Shown in pieces: positions 8,241-16,805 of a stretch of 50,131 bases of DNA (the stretch's first letter is position 1; each line of letters opens with the position of its first letter). The stretch comes from CAZDDY01 sp964504455. GTDB taxonomy: Bacteria; Patescibacteriota; Minisyncoccia; Phycocordibacterales; UBA9973. The DNA lies in assembly GCA_964504455.1 (NCBI GenBank), contig CAZDDY010000001.1, positions 1-50,131 on the forward strand. Reading direction: 5' to 3'. A program made the position numbers and the translations under genes. The notes below the pieces were generated by a model. The model saw only the letters and a list, made by a program, of their open reading frames with translations, was not told the DNA's origin and ran no database searches.

Positions 8241-8561
8241 ATGCCAAACGATCAAGGATTTCTTGAGTATGTTGTTAAGGCCCTCGTCGATAATCCAAAC
8301 GATGTAAAAATCGAAAGAAGTATTGATGAAATGGGTGTACTTATCACTCTGTCAGTCAATCCTCAGGATATGGGGAAAGTTATAGGCCGAATGGGAAATA
8401 CAGCGAAAGCAATCAGAACACTCTTGCGAGTTATCGGAATGAAGAACAATGCTCGCATCAATCTTAAAATCAACGAGCCAGAAGGCGGTATGCAGAAAAT
8501 GCAACAACAGCCATCTGCAAGCTCAGTTGACGCAGCAATGGAGGATCTGAAGGGCCTCTAA
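8241..8561 (+). CDS. khpA: KH-domain RNA-binding protein KhpA
   Basis: Small single-KH-domain RNA-binding protein of the KhpA/YlqC family, usually encoded between rpsP and trmD, which is where it lies here. The core LEYVVKALVDNPNDVKI, MGVLITLSVNPQDMGKVIGRMGNTAKAIRTLL and MKNNARINLKINEP matches the family, including the GxxG loop (GRMG). A short Gln-rich tail follows. I chose the ATG at 8241 (106 residues). An in-frame TTG at 8226, five residues upstream and preceded by AGAAGAG, is a possible alternative. An intrinsic terminator follows at 8584. Confidence 0.9.
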   Translation: MPNDQGFLEYVVKALVDNPNDVKIERSIDEMGVLITLSVNPQDMGKVIGRMGNTAKAIRTLLRVIGMKNNARINLKINEPEGGMQKMQQQPSASSVDAAMEDLKGL

Positions 8562-8583
8562 AGCTACAAATCGGTATACGAAG

Positions 8584-8622
8584 ATGCCCGGCACATAAAC
8601 GTGTCGGGCATTTTTGTATTTT
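8584..8622 (+). terminator. Intrinsic terminator after khpA
   Basis: An 11-bp stem (ATGCCCGGCAC / GTGTCGGGCAT, one G-U wobble), a 6-nt loop, then a T-rich tail TTTTGTATTTTTT. It separates khpA from the convergent gene at 8635. Confidence 0.85.
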
Positions 8623-8634
8623 TTACTTAGGTTA

Positions 8635-8997
8635 TTAGGCAGCTTTCATTTTGTATTTCATCAAGTGTGGGTAACTTGAAGCAACCGCCGATGCTTTTGG
8701 TAGATTCAAATGTACCATCTTGATAAATGTTTTTTGTTTGATTGTTAGTCCGCCACCGCTACTCACATACTCGATGTGAGATTCAATTAAATCAATGAGT
8801 TTTTCTTTTTGACCCGGTTTCACTTTTTGAGTAAGAGTCAGATGCACAAGCAACTGTATCAGAATGGAATTTGGGAAATTCCAGTTGGGTTTGTGCATTC
8901 TCACTGTCTCCGACCACAAGGTGTACCCATGGTTTTTGAATAGAGGCAGTACCGCTTTGGGTAATGTGCCAGGAAAGTGACGCAGATTTCTTCCCAT
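8635..8997 (-). CDS. Hypothetical protein, 120 residues
   Basis: Not recognised. The product is basic and has no clear membrane segment. It begins MGRNLRHFPGTLPKAVLPLFKNHGYTLWSE and has a central LVHLTLTQKVKPGQKEKLIDLIESHIEYV helix region. It occupies a stretch with no competing gene on the other strand, converges on the khpA terminator and diverges from trmD. It is the only element between khpA and trmD, where rimM would normally lie, but it shows none of the RimM motifs I know. It could be a small lineage-specific protein. Start choice is uncertain. Confidence 0.5.
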   Translation of the reverse strand: MGRNLRHFPGTLPKAVLPLFKNHGYTLWSETVRMHKPNWNFPNSILIQLLVHLTLTQKVKPGQKEKLIDLIESHIEYVSSGGGLTIKQKTFIKMVHLNLPKASAVASSYPHLMKYKMKAA

Positions 8998-9038
8998 ACT
9001 TATTTAGTTTTTAAGGTGAGCCTTTTTTATATCCCTTA

Positions 9039-9067
9039 TTGATTTTATTGTCAAAGACACATACTAT
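9039..9067 (+). promoter_or_regulatory. trmD promoter (TTGATT-N17-TACTAT)
   Basis: -35 TTGATT (9039-9044), 17-nt spacer, -10 TACTAT (9062-9067), then 7 nt to the ATG at 9075. This predicts a leaderless trmD mRNA. Confidence 0.7.
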
Positions 9068-9074
9068 CTAGAAT

Positions 9075-9764
9075 ATGCATTTTCATGTTGTGACAATCTT
9101 CCCACATCTTGTTGAGTCGTATCTCTCAGATTCGATTATTGGACGGGCAATAAAGGAGAAAAAAGTGAAGGTATCTTTATATAATCCACGTTCTTTTGTC
9201 AAAGGAAAATACAAGAAAATATGGCCGGATGGTAATGTTTCAGCTCAGGTAGACGATCGGCCGTATGGTGGAGGTCCGGGTATGGTGATGAGAGCGGAAC
9301 CAATCATTGATACTGTAGATAAAATAATAAAAGACATCTCTAAAAGAAAAGACAGGAAAGTAAAGATTATAAACTTTTTACCAAGTGGCAAAAAATTTAC
9401 AACTTCGTACGCAAAAAATGCTGCAAAAAAATATACCGATATTATATTAATTTCAGGACGATATGAAGGTGTTGATAGTCGAGTTGATAAAATACTTAAA
9501 ACCGAAAAAATATCAATCGGAGAATATGTTCTTACGGGAGGGGAGTTGCCCGCTTTAGTTTTGATTGATTGTATATCGAGGCAAGTTGAAGGAGTTCTTG
9601 GTAATTTCGATTCACGAGAGGAAGAACGGATAGCAAGTAAAGAATTTTATACGCGGCCAGAAATCATAGAGCATAAAGGTAAAAAATATCGAGTACCGAA
9701 GGTGCTACTTTCTGGTCATCATCAGAAAATGACCGAGTGGAGGAGTAAAAAAAGAAATAGCTAA
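9075..9764 (+). CDS. trmD: tRNA (guanine-37-N1)-methyltransferase TrmD
   Basis: SpoU/TrmD (SPOUT) methyltransferase that makes m1G37 in tRNAs reading CCN, CUN and CGG codons, preventing +1 frameshifts. The 229-residue length is normal. It starts MHFHVVTIFPHLVESYLSDSIIGRA, contains DDRPYGGGPGMVMRAEPI, and carries the trefoil-knot SAM site ILISGRYEGVDSRVDKI plus SIGEYVLTGGELPALVLIDCISR (about 135-180). The C-terminal RPEIIEHKGKKYRVPKVLLSGHH segment is typical. It lies in the khpA neighbourhood but is transcribed from its own promoter and ends at a strong terminator, so it is monocistronic here. Confidence 0.97.
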   Translation: MHFHVVTIFPHLVESYLSDSIIGRAIKEKKVKVSLYNPRSFVKGKYKKIWPDGNVSAQVDDRPYGGGPGMVMRAEPIIDTVDKIIKDISKRKDRKVKIINFLPSGKKFTTSYAKNAAKKYTDIILISGRYEGVDSRVDKILKTEKISIGEYVLTGGELPALVLIDCISRQVEGVLGNFDSREEERIASKEFYTRPEIIEHKGKKYRVPKVLLSGHHQKMTEWRSKKRNS

Positions 9765-9788
9765 AAAGGGCCAAAAAGCCCTTTTTTT
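9763..9788 (+). terminator. Intrinsic terminator after trmD
   Basis: AAAAAGGGC / GCCCTTTTT stem with a CAAAAA loop and a run of seven T. It begins at the trmD stop codon. The rpoB -35 box starts 2 nt after the T run. Confidence 0.9.
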
Positions 9789-9789
9789 G

Positions 9790-9818
9790 TTGACTTAAGC
9801 CTGCTCTTATGATAGGGT
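9790..9818 (+). promoter_or_regulatory. rpoB operon promoter (TTGACT-N17-extended TAGGGT)
   Basis: -35 TTGACT (9790-9795), 17-nt spacer ending in TGA, -10 TAGGGT (9813-9818). The TGn extension supports it despite the non-consensus -10. Transcription should begin near 9825, about 150 nt before rpoB. Confidence 0.6.
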
Positions 9819-9824
9819 AGTGTC

Positions 9825-9978
9825 ACTAAAGCTCTGATTGAGTTATGGCACCGCTTTGGGATATTATAAGCTCGCGATAATATAACCCTTTGAAGACAGC
9901 GCATTTCACTATATAAATGAAGGCCAATGAAACTAGTTCGGTCACTAGTTTTTTGTCGTCTCGGGTGTCTATTTTTTC
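9825..9978 (+). promoter_or_regulatory. Structured 5' leader of rpoB with a terminator-like hairpin
   Basis: This gene-free stretch contains two inverted repeats. The first is ATATTAT (9861-9867) / ATAATAT (9877-9883), flanked by GGG and CCC. The second is AAACTAGT (9930-9937) / ACTAGTTT (9944-9951) running into six T (9949-9954), the form of a small intrinsic terminator 24 nt before the rpoB ATG. No Shine-Dalgarno sequence precedes the ATG. Attenuation of the RNA polymerase operon is the inferred role. Confidence 0.5.
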
Positions 9979-12900
9979 ATGTCGAAAACAAAAGTACTAC
10001 CAAAAAAGTATTTTTCAAAATACAAAAAACCACTCGTTCCTTTTCCTGGTCTTTTGGAATCCCAACTTGCATCTTTTGACTGGCTTGTTCGTGAAGGCCT
10101 AAAAGAAGCATTTAAAGAGTTTTCTCCAATCAATGACTATTCAGGGAAAAAATATGAGTTAAATTTTGCATCTTTCTCTCTCGGCGAACCGAAGTTTGAC
10201 GAGCGTTATGCAAAAGCAAATAAGCTTACATATGATGCACAGCTAAAAGCTCGTGTAAAACTAGTAAATAAAATAGTTGGAGATACAAAGGAACAAGAAA
10301 TTTTCCTTGCTGATCTTCCAATGATGACAGATCATGGAACTTTTATAATTAACGGTGTTGAACGTGTTATTGTGCCACAGCTAGCACGATCATTCGGAAT
10401 CTTTTTCACTGAAGAAGAATTAAAAGGTAAGCGTTACTTCGGTGCAAAGATCATTCCTGCACGAGGTGCATGGATTGAGATCGAAACTGATACAGATGGA
10501 ACACTTTTTGTTCGTATTGATAAGAAGAGAAAGTTTCCTATAGTTTCTCTCCTTCGCGTACTCGGGTATCAAACCGATGTAGAAATTCTAAAAGCATTTA
10601 AGGGCTCACCACATGAGGCCCTCATTAAGCTTGGTCTCGAGAAAGATCCTGCGAAAACAGTGCTTGATAGTTATGTAGAAATTTATCGCCGCTTGCGAGA
10701 CGGTGATTTGGCTACTGCTGAAAATGCAAAGGAATTTATTGACGGGCTTTTTTCTAAAGAAAGATATGATCTTTCTCCTGTTGGGCGATTTAGATTCAAT
10801 AGTCGCTTCGATAAGCCAATGACAGACAAGGAAATGGAGCGACGCACACTTTCTGCTGATGATTTGGTTTCAGTGGCAACTCATGTCTTTGATCTCAATC
10901 AGAATCCACATGCGCGCGCTGATGATATTGATCACCTTGGACAGAGACGTGTTAGATATATTGGCGAGTTACTCCAACAAAAAATTCGAATTGGAATGAC
11001 ACAGATAAAGCGAAATGTGCAAGATCGTATGTCTACGATGGATGCTGCGACAACGCTTCCTATGAATGTTATCAATCAACGACCACTCCAAGCTCGAATA
11101 AAAGAATTCTTCACAACAAACCAACTCTCACAGTTTATGAACCAAGAAAATGTCTTGGCAGAGCTTGAAAATCTACGACAACTCTCTGCACTTGGTCCAG
11201 GAGGATTAACTCGAGAGCGAGCTGGTCTTGAAGTACGTGACGTACACACATCCCACTATGGACGTGTGTGTCCAATCCATACTCCAGAAGGTCCAAACAT
11301 TGGACTCGTTCTTCACCTTTCTTGTTATGCACGTATAAACGACTTTGGAATCATTGAGACTCCTTATATTCGGGTAAAAAACGGAAAAATAACCGGAGAA
11401 GTTGTTTACTTAAATGCACTTGAAGAAGAAAAGTATGCTATTGCACACTCAGGAGTTAAGTATGATGAAGCAGGTAAAATTATTGAGGACAGGGTAGAGG
11501 CTCGTGTTAAAACAGAGCCAGGTTTGATTGATCGTGAAAAAGTAGATTTTATTGACGTTGCAACTTCTCAAGCGTTCTCTATTGCAACAGGTATGATCCC
11601 ATTCCTTGAGCACGATGATGCTAACCGCGCACTCATGGGATCAAACATGCAAAAACAAGCAACACCATGTATTGTTCCTGACGTACCACTCGTTGCAACA
11701 GGTATGGAAGCACTTGCACCTGAACACTCAGGGCGTTTAGTAATGGCGCGTGAGGCAGGGACAGTGACTTCTCTTGATGCAAGTCATATTACCGTTACGA
11801 ACGCTGAAGGAAAAGCAAAAACATACTCGTTAGTTAATTTTGAAAGAACAAACAACTTTACTGTTTTTCACCAAAGACCAATAGTGACCTTGGGAGACAA
11901 AGTGAAAAAAGGAGATGTACTTGCTGATACATCAAGTACTGCGCAAGGACAAATCGCGCTTGGACAAAATGTGCTTGTTGCGTTTATGTCTTGGAACGGA
12001 CACAATTTCGAAGATGCAATTATTCTCTCAGAACGTCTTGTAAAAAATAGTAAATTTACTTCTATCTATGTTGAAGAATTTATTTCTCTTGTTCGCGATA
12101 CAAAACTTGGTCCTGAACTTACAACGAGAGATATTCCAAACGTTGGTGAAGCAAAACTAAAAGACCTAGATGAAGAGGGAATTATCCGTGTAGGAGCTGA
12201 GGTTAGAGAGAATGATATTTTAGTTGGAAAAATTACTCCAAAAGGTGAGACAGAACTCACTCCAGAAGAACGTTTGCTTCGATCAATTTTTGCCGAAAAA
12301 GCACGTGATGTGAAAGATACATCACTTCGAGTTGAGCATGGTAAGCGTGGACGTGTTATTGGAGTAAAAGTATTTTCTCGAGATCAAGGCCATCAACTTG
12401 AAAGTGGTATTATCAAAAAAGTAGTTATTGAAATTGCACAAGTTAGAAATATTTCAGTTGGTGACAAGCTTGCTGGACGACATGGAAACAAAGGTGTGAT
12501 CTCAGTTATTTTGCCAGAAGAAGATATGCCATATATGGCAGATGGCACACCAATTGACGTGATTCTTACACCACTCGGTGTTCCGTCTCGAATGAACATT
12601 GGACAGATCTTAGAAATGCACTTAGGACTTGCTGCACACACTCTAGGGTATCAAGCAGTCGTTCCACCATTTTCTGGAGCAACAGAAGATGAAATCAGAC
12701 AGGAATTGGTTTCTGCTGGTTGGCCAGAGAATGGACAGGTAAAGCTCTTTGATGGACGTACAGGGGATGCATTTGAAAATGATGTCGCAATCGGTATGAT
12801 GCATATTTTGAAACTTCACCACATGGTTGAAGATAAAATTCACATGCGTTCTATTGGTCCATACTCATTGATTACACAGCAGCCACTTGGAGGTAAAGCA

Positions 12901-13179
12901 CAAGGAGGAGGGCAAAGATTTGGAGAAATGGAGGTGTGGGCTCTTGAAGGATATGGTGCGGCATACACACTTCGTGAAATGCTTACGATAAAATCAGACG
13001 ATATTATGGGACGCTCACAGACATTTGATTCAATCATTAAGGGTGAGAAAATTAGAACTCCTAATGCCCCAGCTTCGTTTAATGTGATGCTTAACTATCT
13101 TCGCGGTCTCGCGCTTGATACAAAACTTACTAACTCAAAACCGGTCGAGATATTAGACGATAATCAAGAAGAGAAATAA
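9979..13179 (+). CDS. rpoB: DNA-directed RNA polymerase subunit beta
   Basis: Beta subunit of RNA polymerase, forming half of the catalytic cleft and the rifampicin pocket. The 1,066 residues are shorter than E. coli RpoB (1,342), mainly through missing lineage-specific insertions. Recognisable segments include the protrusion/lobe DLPMMTDHGTFIINGVERVIVPQLARSFG, the fork/rif region with FMNQENVLAELENLRQLSALGPGGLTRERAG and the VHTSHYGRVCPIHTPEGPNIGL block, NMQKQATPCIVPDVPLVATGME, WNGHNFEDAIILSERL, GDKLAGRHGNKGVIS and the C-terminal GGKAQGGGQRFGEMEVWALE. rpoC follows after a single nucleotide. The ATG at 9979 has no Shine-Dalgarno sequence but matches the expected N-terminus. Confidence 0.98.
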   Translation: MSKTKVLPKKYFSKYKKPLVPFPGLLESQLASFDWLVREGLKEAFKEFSPINDYSGKKYELNFASFSLGEPKFDERYAKANKLTYDAQLKARVKLVNKIVGDTKEQEIFLADLPMMTDHGTFIINGVERVIVPQLARSFGIFFTEEELKGKRYFGAKIIPARGAWIEIETDTDGTLFVRIDKKRKFPIVSLLRVLGYQTDVEILKAFKGSPHEALIKLGLEKDPAKTVLDSYVEIYRRLRDGDLATAENAKEFIDGLFSKERYDLSPVGRFRFNSRFDKPMTDKEMERRTLSADDLVSVATHVFDLNQNPHARADDIDHLGQRRVRYIGELLQQKIRIGMTQIKRNVQDRMSTMDAATTLPMNVINQRPLQARIKEFFTTNQLSQFMNQENVLAELENLRQLSALGPGGLTRERAGLEVRDVHTSHYGRVCPIHTPEGPNIGLVLHLSCYARINDFGIIETPYIRVKNGKITGEVVYLNALEEEKYAIAHSGVKYDEAGKIIEDRVEARVKTEPGLIDREKVDFIDVATSQAFSIATGMIPFLEHDDANRALMGSNMQKQATPCIVPDVPLVATGMEALAPEHSGRLVMAREAGTVTSLDASHITVTNAEGKAKTYSLVNFERTNNFTVFHQRPIVTLGDKVKKGDVLADTSSTAQGQIALGQNVLVAFMSWNGHNFEDAIILSERLVKNSKFTSIYVEEFISLVRDTKLGPELTTRDIPNVGEAKLKDLDEEGIIRVGAEVRENDILVGKITPKGETELTPEERLLRSIFAEKARDVKDTSLRVEHGKRGRVIGVKVFSRDQGHQLESGIIKKVVIEIAQVRNISVGDKLAGRHGNKGVISVILPEEDMPYMADGTPIDVILTPLGVPSRMNIGQILEMHLGLAAHTLGYQAVVPPFSGATEDEIRQELVSAGWPENGQVKLFDGRTGDAFENDVAIGMMHILKLHHMVEDKIHMRSIGPYSLITQQPLGGKAQGGGQRFGEMEVWALEGYGAAYTLREMLTIKSDDIMGRSQTFDSIIKGEKIRTPNAPASFNVMLNYLRGLALDTKLTNSKPVEILDDNQEEK

Positions 13180-13180
13180 T

Positions 13181-16100
13181 ATGGGAAAGACAATAGATAC
13201 AGTCAATAAATTTGACTCAATAAAGATTTCGCTTGCATCTCCAGATCAGATTAAAGAATGGTCTTATGGTGAGGTTACTAAACCTGAAACAATAAACTAT
13301 CGAACTGGCCGTTCAGAAAGAGGCGGACTCTTTGATGAGCGTATTTTTGGTCCAGAAAAAGATTATGAATGTTACTGTGGAAAGTATAGACGCATTAGAT
13401 ACAAAGATATTGTTTGTGAAAAATGTGGAGTTGAAGTAACAAAATCAATCGTCCGAAGAGAAAGAATGGGGCATATAGAACTTGCTTCACCGGTAGCACA
13501 TATTTGGTTTTTACGCGGTGTGCCGTCTCGTATGTCTATCCTCATGAATATTCCGATTACTGATCTTGAAAAGGTTATTTACTTTGCTGGGTATATTATT
13601 ACGAAAGTTCATGAAAAAGAAAAAGAACTTATTCTTTCTAATCTTGATTCTGAGTTTAAGTCAAAGTTGAAGGCTTCAGACAATGAGGAAACTCGTGAAA
13701 AACTCAAAGAACTTCTTGCGAATACAAAAAAAGAGGTCGGTGAAATTTATGAAGGAAAAGTTCTCAACGAAATCTCATACCATCACTTTAGTTTAAAGTA
13801 TGGTACAGCATTTGAAGCATCAATTGGTGCTGAGGCAATCTATAATATCTTTAAAAATATTGATCTTGAAAAGTTGAAGTCAATTACAGAAGTACAGCTT
13901 GAAAAATCTGGCTCAGCTGAAAGAGAGAAACTTGAAAAAAGACTTTCTCTTGTACGATCAATGCTTCGTTCAAATATCCGCCCTGAATGGATGTTTATTA
14001 CAGCTCTTCCAGTTATTCCACCAGCACTTCGTCCGATGGTTGCCCTTGATGGTGGCCGACACGCAACGTCAGATATTAATGATTTGTATCGTCGTGTCAT
14101 AAACAGAAATAATCGTCTCAAAAAATTGAAAGAAATTGGAGCGCCGGATGTCATCTTGCGTAACGAAAAAAGAATTCTTCAGGAAGCAATAGATGCATTG
14201 CTTGATAATTCGATTGCAAGTCAAAATGATTCACCTGCGATGAATCAAACACAACGACGCGCGCTTAAGTCACTTTCTGACAACTTGAAATCAAAACAAG
14301 GACTCTTTAGACAGAATCTTTTAGGTAAGCGTGTTGACTATTCTGGACGATCAGTGATTGTTGTTGGACCGACACTTAGACTTGATCAATGTGGTCTTCC
14401 AAAACACATGGCACTTGAACTTTTCAGACCATTCGTAATATCAAAATTGATTGCACGAGAACTTGCATACAATATTCGAGGGGCAAATAAGCTTATCGAA
14501 GAAGGAATCCCTGAAGTATGGGCAATCCTTGAAGAGGTGATTGAAGGAAAATATGTAATGTTAAACCGCGCACCAACACTTCACCGTCTCGGTATTCAAG
14601 CCTTTCATCCTATTTTGATTGAAGGGAATGCAATTCAGGTTCACCCACTCGTGTGTACTGCTTTCAATGCTGACTTCGATGGAGACCAAATGGCAGTATA
14701 TCTTCCACTTTCTCTTGAAGCACAAGCAGAAGCTCGTGAATTAATAGCTTCAAATAAAAATCTCTTGAAGCCACAAAGTGGTGAGCCAATCGTGAATCCA
14801 TCAAATGATATGATTTTAGGTTCATTTTGGATGACGAAAGATGTTGATGGAGAAAAAGGTGAAGGAATGATTTTTGCTTCCCCAAACCAAGCTATTTCAG
14901 CATATGATTACGAAGCCGTTTCTTTCAGAGCAAAGATTAAAGTATTAGGAAATGATACTCCGAAATATGCACAGTTTGGCGGCAAACCTTTCGAAACAAC
15001 AGTCGGACGTATTATTTTCAACAGCATCTTGCCAGATGACTTTGAATTTATTAATTCAGAAATCAGCAAGAAAAAAATGTCCGGTATTATTGATGACTTA
15101 ATTATTCGATATGGTGTTGATGCTATTCCACCAATACTGGATAAAATAAAGAAGTTCGGTTTCAAATATGCAACGATTTCAGGTACAACATTTTCTTTCT
15201 CAAGTGTTAAAATTCCTGAAGGTAAAAAGGATATAGTTGTCGCTGCAAGAAAACTAGAAGCTGAAATTGTTTCGCAATATGAAGATGGATTGCTCTCTTA
15301 TGATGAAAAGTATCAAAAAGTGATTGAAATCTGGGAGAAGGCAAAAAAGGACATCGAAAAGCTTATTCCACAAACTCTTACAAAAGCCGGCTCAGTGTAT
15401 GACATGGTTGTTTCAGGAGCAAGAGGCTCAGTTGGACAGATGTCACAGATGGCTGGTATGAAGGGCCTCATTATTAACACACAAGGCCGTACAATCGATT
15501 TTCCTGTTATTCCATCTTACAAGGAAGGACTTTCGCCAATTGAGTACTTTATTATTACTCACGGATCCCGTAAGGGTCTTGCGGACACAGCTTTGAATAC
15601 TGCGAAAGCTGGATATCTTACAAGACGTTTGGTTGACGTTGCACAAGATGTGGTTATTACAGAAGAAGATTGTGGCCAAAAAGAAGGTAAATGGGCAAAA
15701 CTTGAAAATGTTATGGGCATTGAGATTCCTCTTGCAAAAGCTCTTCGAGGAAGAGTGCTCGCGAGTGATCTAAAAGATGAAAGTGGCGCAGTGCTCTACA
15801 AGAGAAATACACTTATCAGAAAAGAAGATGCAGAAAAAATAGAGAAGCTTGGCATTAAAACTGCTCATATTAGAACCCCACTCACCTGTAAAACAATTCA
15901 TGGTCTTTGCCGAATGTGTTACGGTCTTGATCTTGGAAGAAATCACTTAGTAGAACTTGGTGAACCTGTCGGTATTATTGCTGCACAGGCAATCGGAGAG
16001 CCAGGTACACAGCTTACACTTCGAACATTCCACGCTGGTGGAGTTGCACAGGTAGACATTACTGCGGGACTCCCTCGTGTCGAAGAAATTTTTGAAAGAC

Positions 16101-16795
16101 GAATTCCAAAATCTCCTGCAGTCGTCTGTAAAGGTGAAGGAACAGTCTCAGAAATCAAGATTGAAGGAAAAGAAAAAACAATTGTTGTGCTTGAGGAAGG
16201 CGGAAAGAAAACCAATACCACTGAGTATGCTGTTCCGCTTCGTCGTACACCAACAGTCTCTGTCGGTAGCAAGGTACTACCAGGAGATCTTTTGACTGAT
16301 GGTTCTGCAGATATTGCTGAAGTCTTTAAATTTGGTGGCAAAGAAAAAGCAGAAAATTATATCATTCAAGAAATCAACAAAGTGTACGAACTACAAGGAG
16401 CTTCTATTTCTGGTAAACACTTGGAAATAATGATTCGTCAAATGTTCTCACGTCGCAAAATTAAAAATCCTGGTGCAACAGAATTCTCACACGGTGAAAC
16501 CGTTGAAGCTATAGAGTTATACGAGGAAAATGAACGAATGGTTGAAGAAGGAACTGAAGAAGCACGAGGCGATATAATTGTTCTTGGAATTTCTGAAGTA
16601 TCACTTACGACGAAAAGTTGGATGTCTGCAGCATCATTCCAAAATACAAACAGAGTACTTATCAATAATGCAATTAGAGGAGGAGTAGATAAACTTCGAG
16701 GCCTCAAAGAAAATGTGATTATTGGTAGTCTTATCCCTGCAGGAACTGGTTTTAGAGGACCATTACCTATTGAAGAAGGCGACATAGAAGCCTAA
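13181..16795 (+). CDS. rpoC: DNA-directed RNA polymerase subunit beta'
   Basis: Beta' subunit carrying the catalytic magnesium site. The 1,204-residue product has the N-terminal zinc finger (CYCGKYRR ... CEKCGVEV, about 60-85), the clamp/lid and rudder regions, and the active-site loop NADFDGDQMAV in the middle. It also has the bridge helix/trigger loop region (GARGSVGQMSQMAGMKGLI, THGSRKGLADTALNTAKAGYLTRRLVDVAQD), the second zinc site (CGQ ... C ... CRMCYG), and GEPGTQLTLRTFHAGG. It starts 1 nt after the rpoB stop, so the two are co-transcribed and probably translationally coupled. dnaG follows within about 10 nt. Confidence 0.98.
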   Translation: MGKTIDTVNKFDSIKISLASPDQIKEWSYGEVTKPETINYRTGRSERGGLFDERIFGPEKDYECYCGKYRRIRYKDIVCEKCGVEVTKSIVRRERMGHIELASPVAHIWFLRGVPSRMSILMNIPITDLEKVIYFAGYIITKVHEKEKELILSNLDSEFKSKLKASDNEETREKLKELLANTKKEVGEIYEGKVLNEISYHHFSLKYGTAFEASIGAEAIYNIFKNIDLEKLKSITEVQLEKSGSAEREKLEKRLSLVRSMLRSNIRPEWMFITALPVIPPALRPMVALDGGRHATSDINDLYRRVINRNNRLKKLKEIGAPDVILRNEKRILQEAIDALLDNSIASQNDSPAMNQTQRRALKSLSDNLKSKQGLFRQNLLGKRVDYSGRSVIVVGPTLRLDQCGLPKHMALELFRPFVISKLIARELAYNIRGANKLIEEGIPEVWAILEEVIEGKYVMLNRAPTLHRLGIQAFHPILIEGNAIQVHPLVCTAFNADFDGDQMAVYLPLSLEAQAEARELIASNKNLLKPQSGEPIVNPSNDMILGSFWMTKDVDGEKGEGMIFASPNQAISAYDYEAVSFRAKIKVLGNDTPKYAQFGGKPFETTVGRIIFNSILPDDFEFINSEISKKKMSGIIDDLIIRYGVDAIPPILDKIKKFGFKYATISGTTFSFSSVKIPEGKKDIVVAARKLEAEIVSQYEDGLLSYDEKYQKVIEIWEKAKKDIEKLIPQTLTKAGSVYDMVVSGARGSVGQMSQMAGMKGLIINTQGRTIDFPVIPSYKEGLSPIEYFIITHGSRKGLADTALNTAKAGYLTRRLVDVAQDVVITEEDCGQKEGKWAKLENVMGIEIPLAKALRGRVLASDLKDESGAVLYKRNTLIRKEDAEKIEKLGIKTAHIRTPLTCKTIHGLCRMCYGLDLGRNHLVELGEPVGIIAAQAIGEPGTQLTLRTFHAGGVAQVDITAGLPRVEEIFERRIPKSPAVVCKGEGTVSEIKIEGKEKTIVVLEEGGKKTNTTEYAVPLRRTPTVSVGSKVLPGDLLTDGSADIAEVFKFGGKEKAENYIIQEINKVYELQGASISGKHLEIMIRQMFSRRKIKNPGATEFSHGETVEAIELYEENERMVEEGTEEARGDIIVLGISEVSLTTKSWMSAASFQNTNRVLINNAIRGGVDKLRGLKENVIIGSLIPAGTGFRGPLPIEEGDIEA

Positions 16796-16805
16796 AGAGT
16801 TGCAT

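Noticed and set aside
9917..10102. Small 61-residue open frame in the rpoB leader, a possible leader peptide
   Set aside because: Most of it overlaps rpoB in another frame, it has no Shine-Dalgarno sequence, and it lacks a run of regulatory codons.
11135..16785. Many long antisense open frames opposite rpoB and rpoC
   Set aside because: They are shadows of strongly conserved genes, with no family motifs, promoters or start context of their own.
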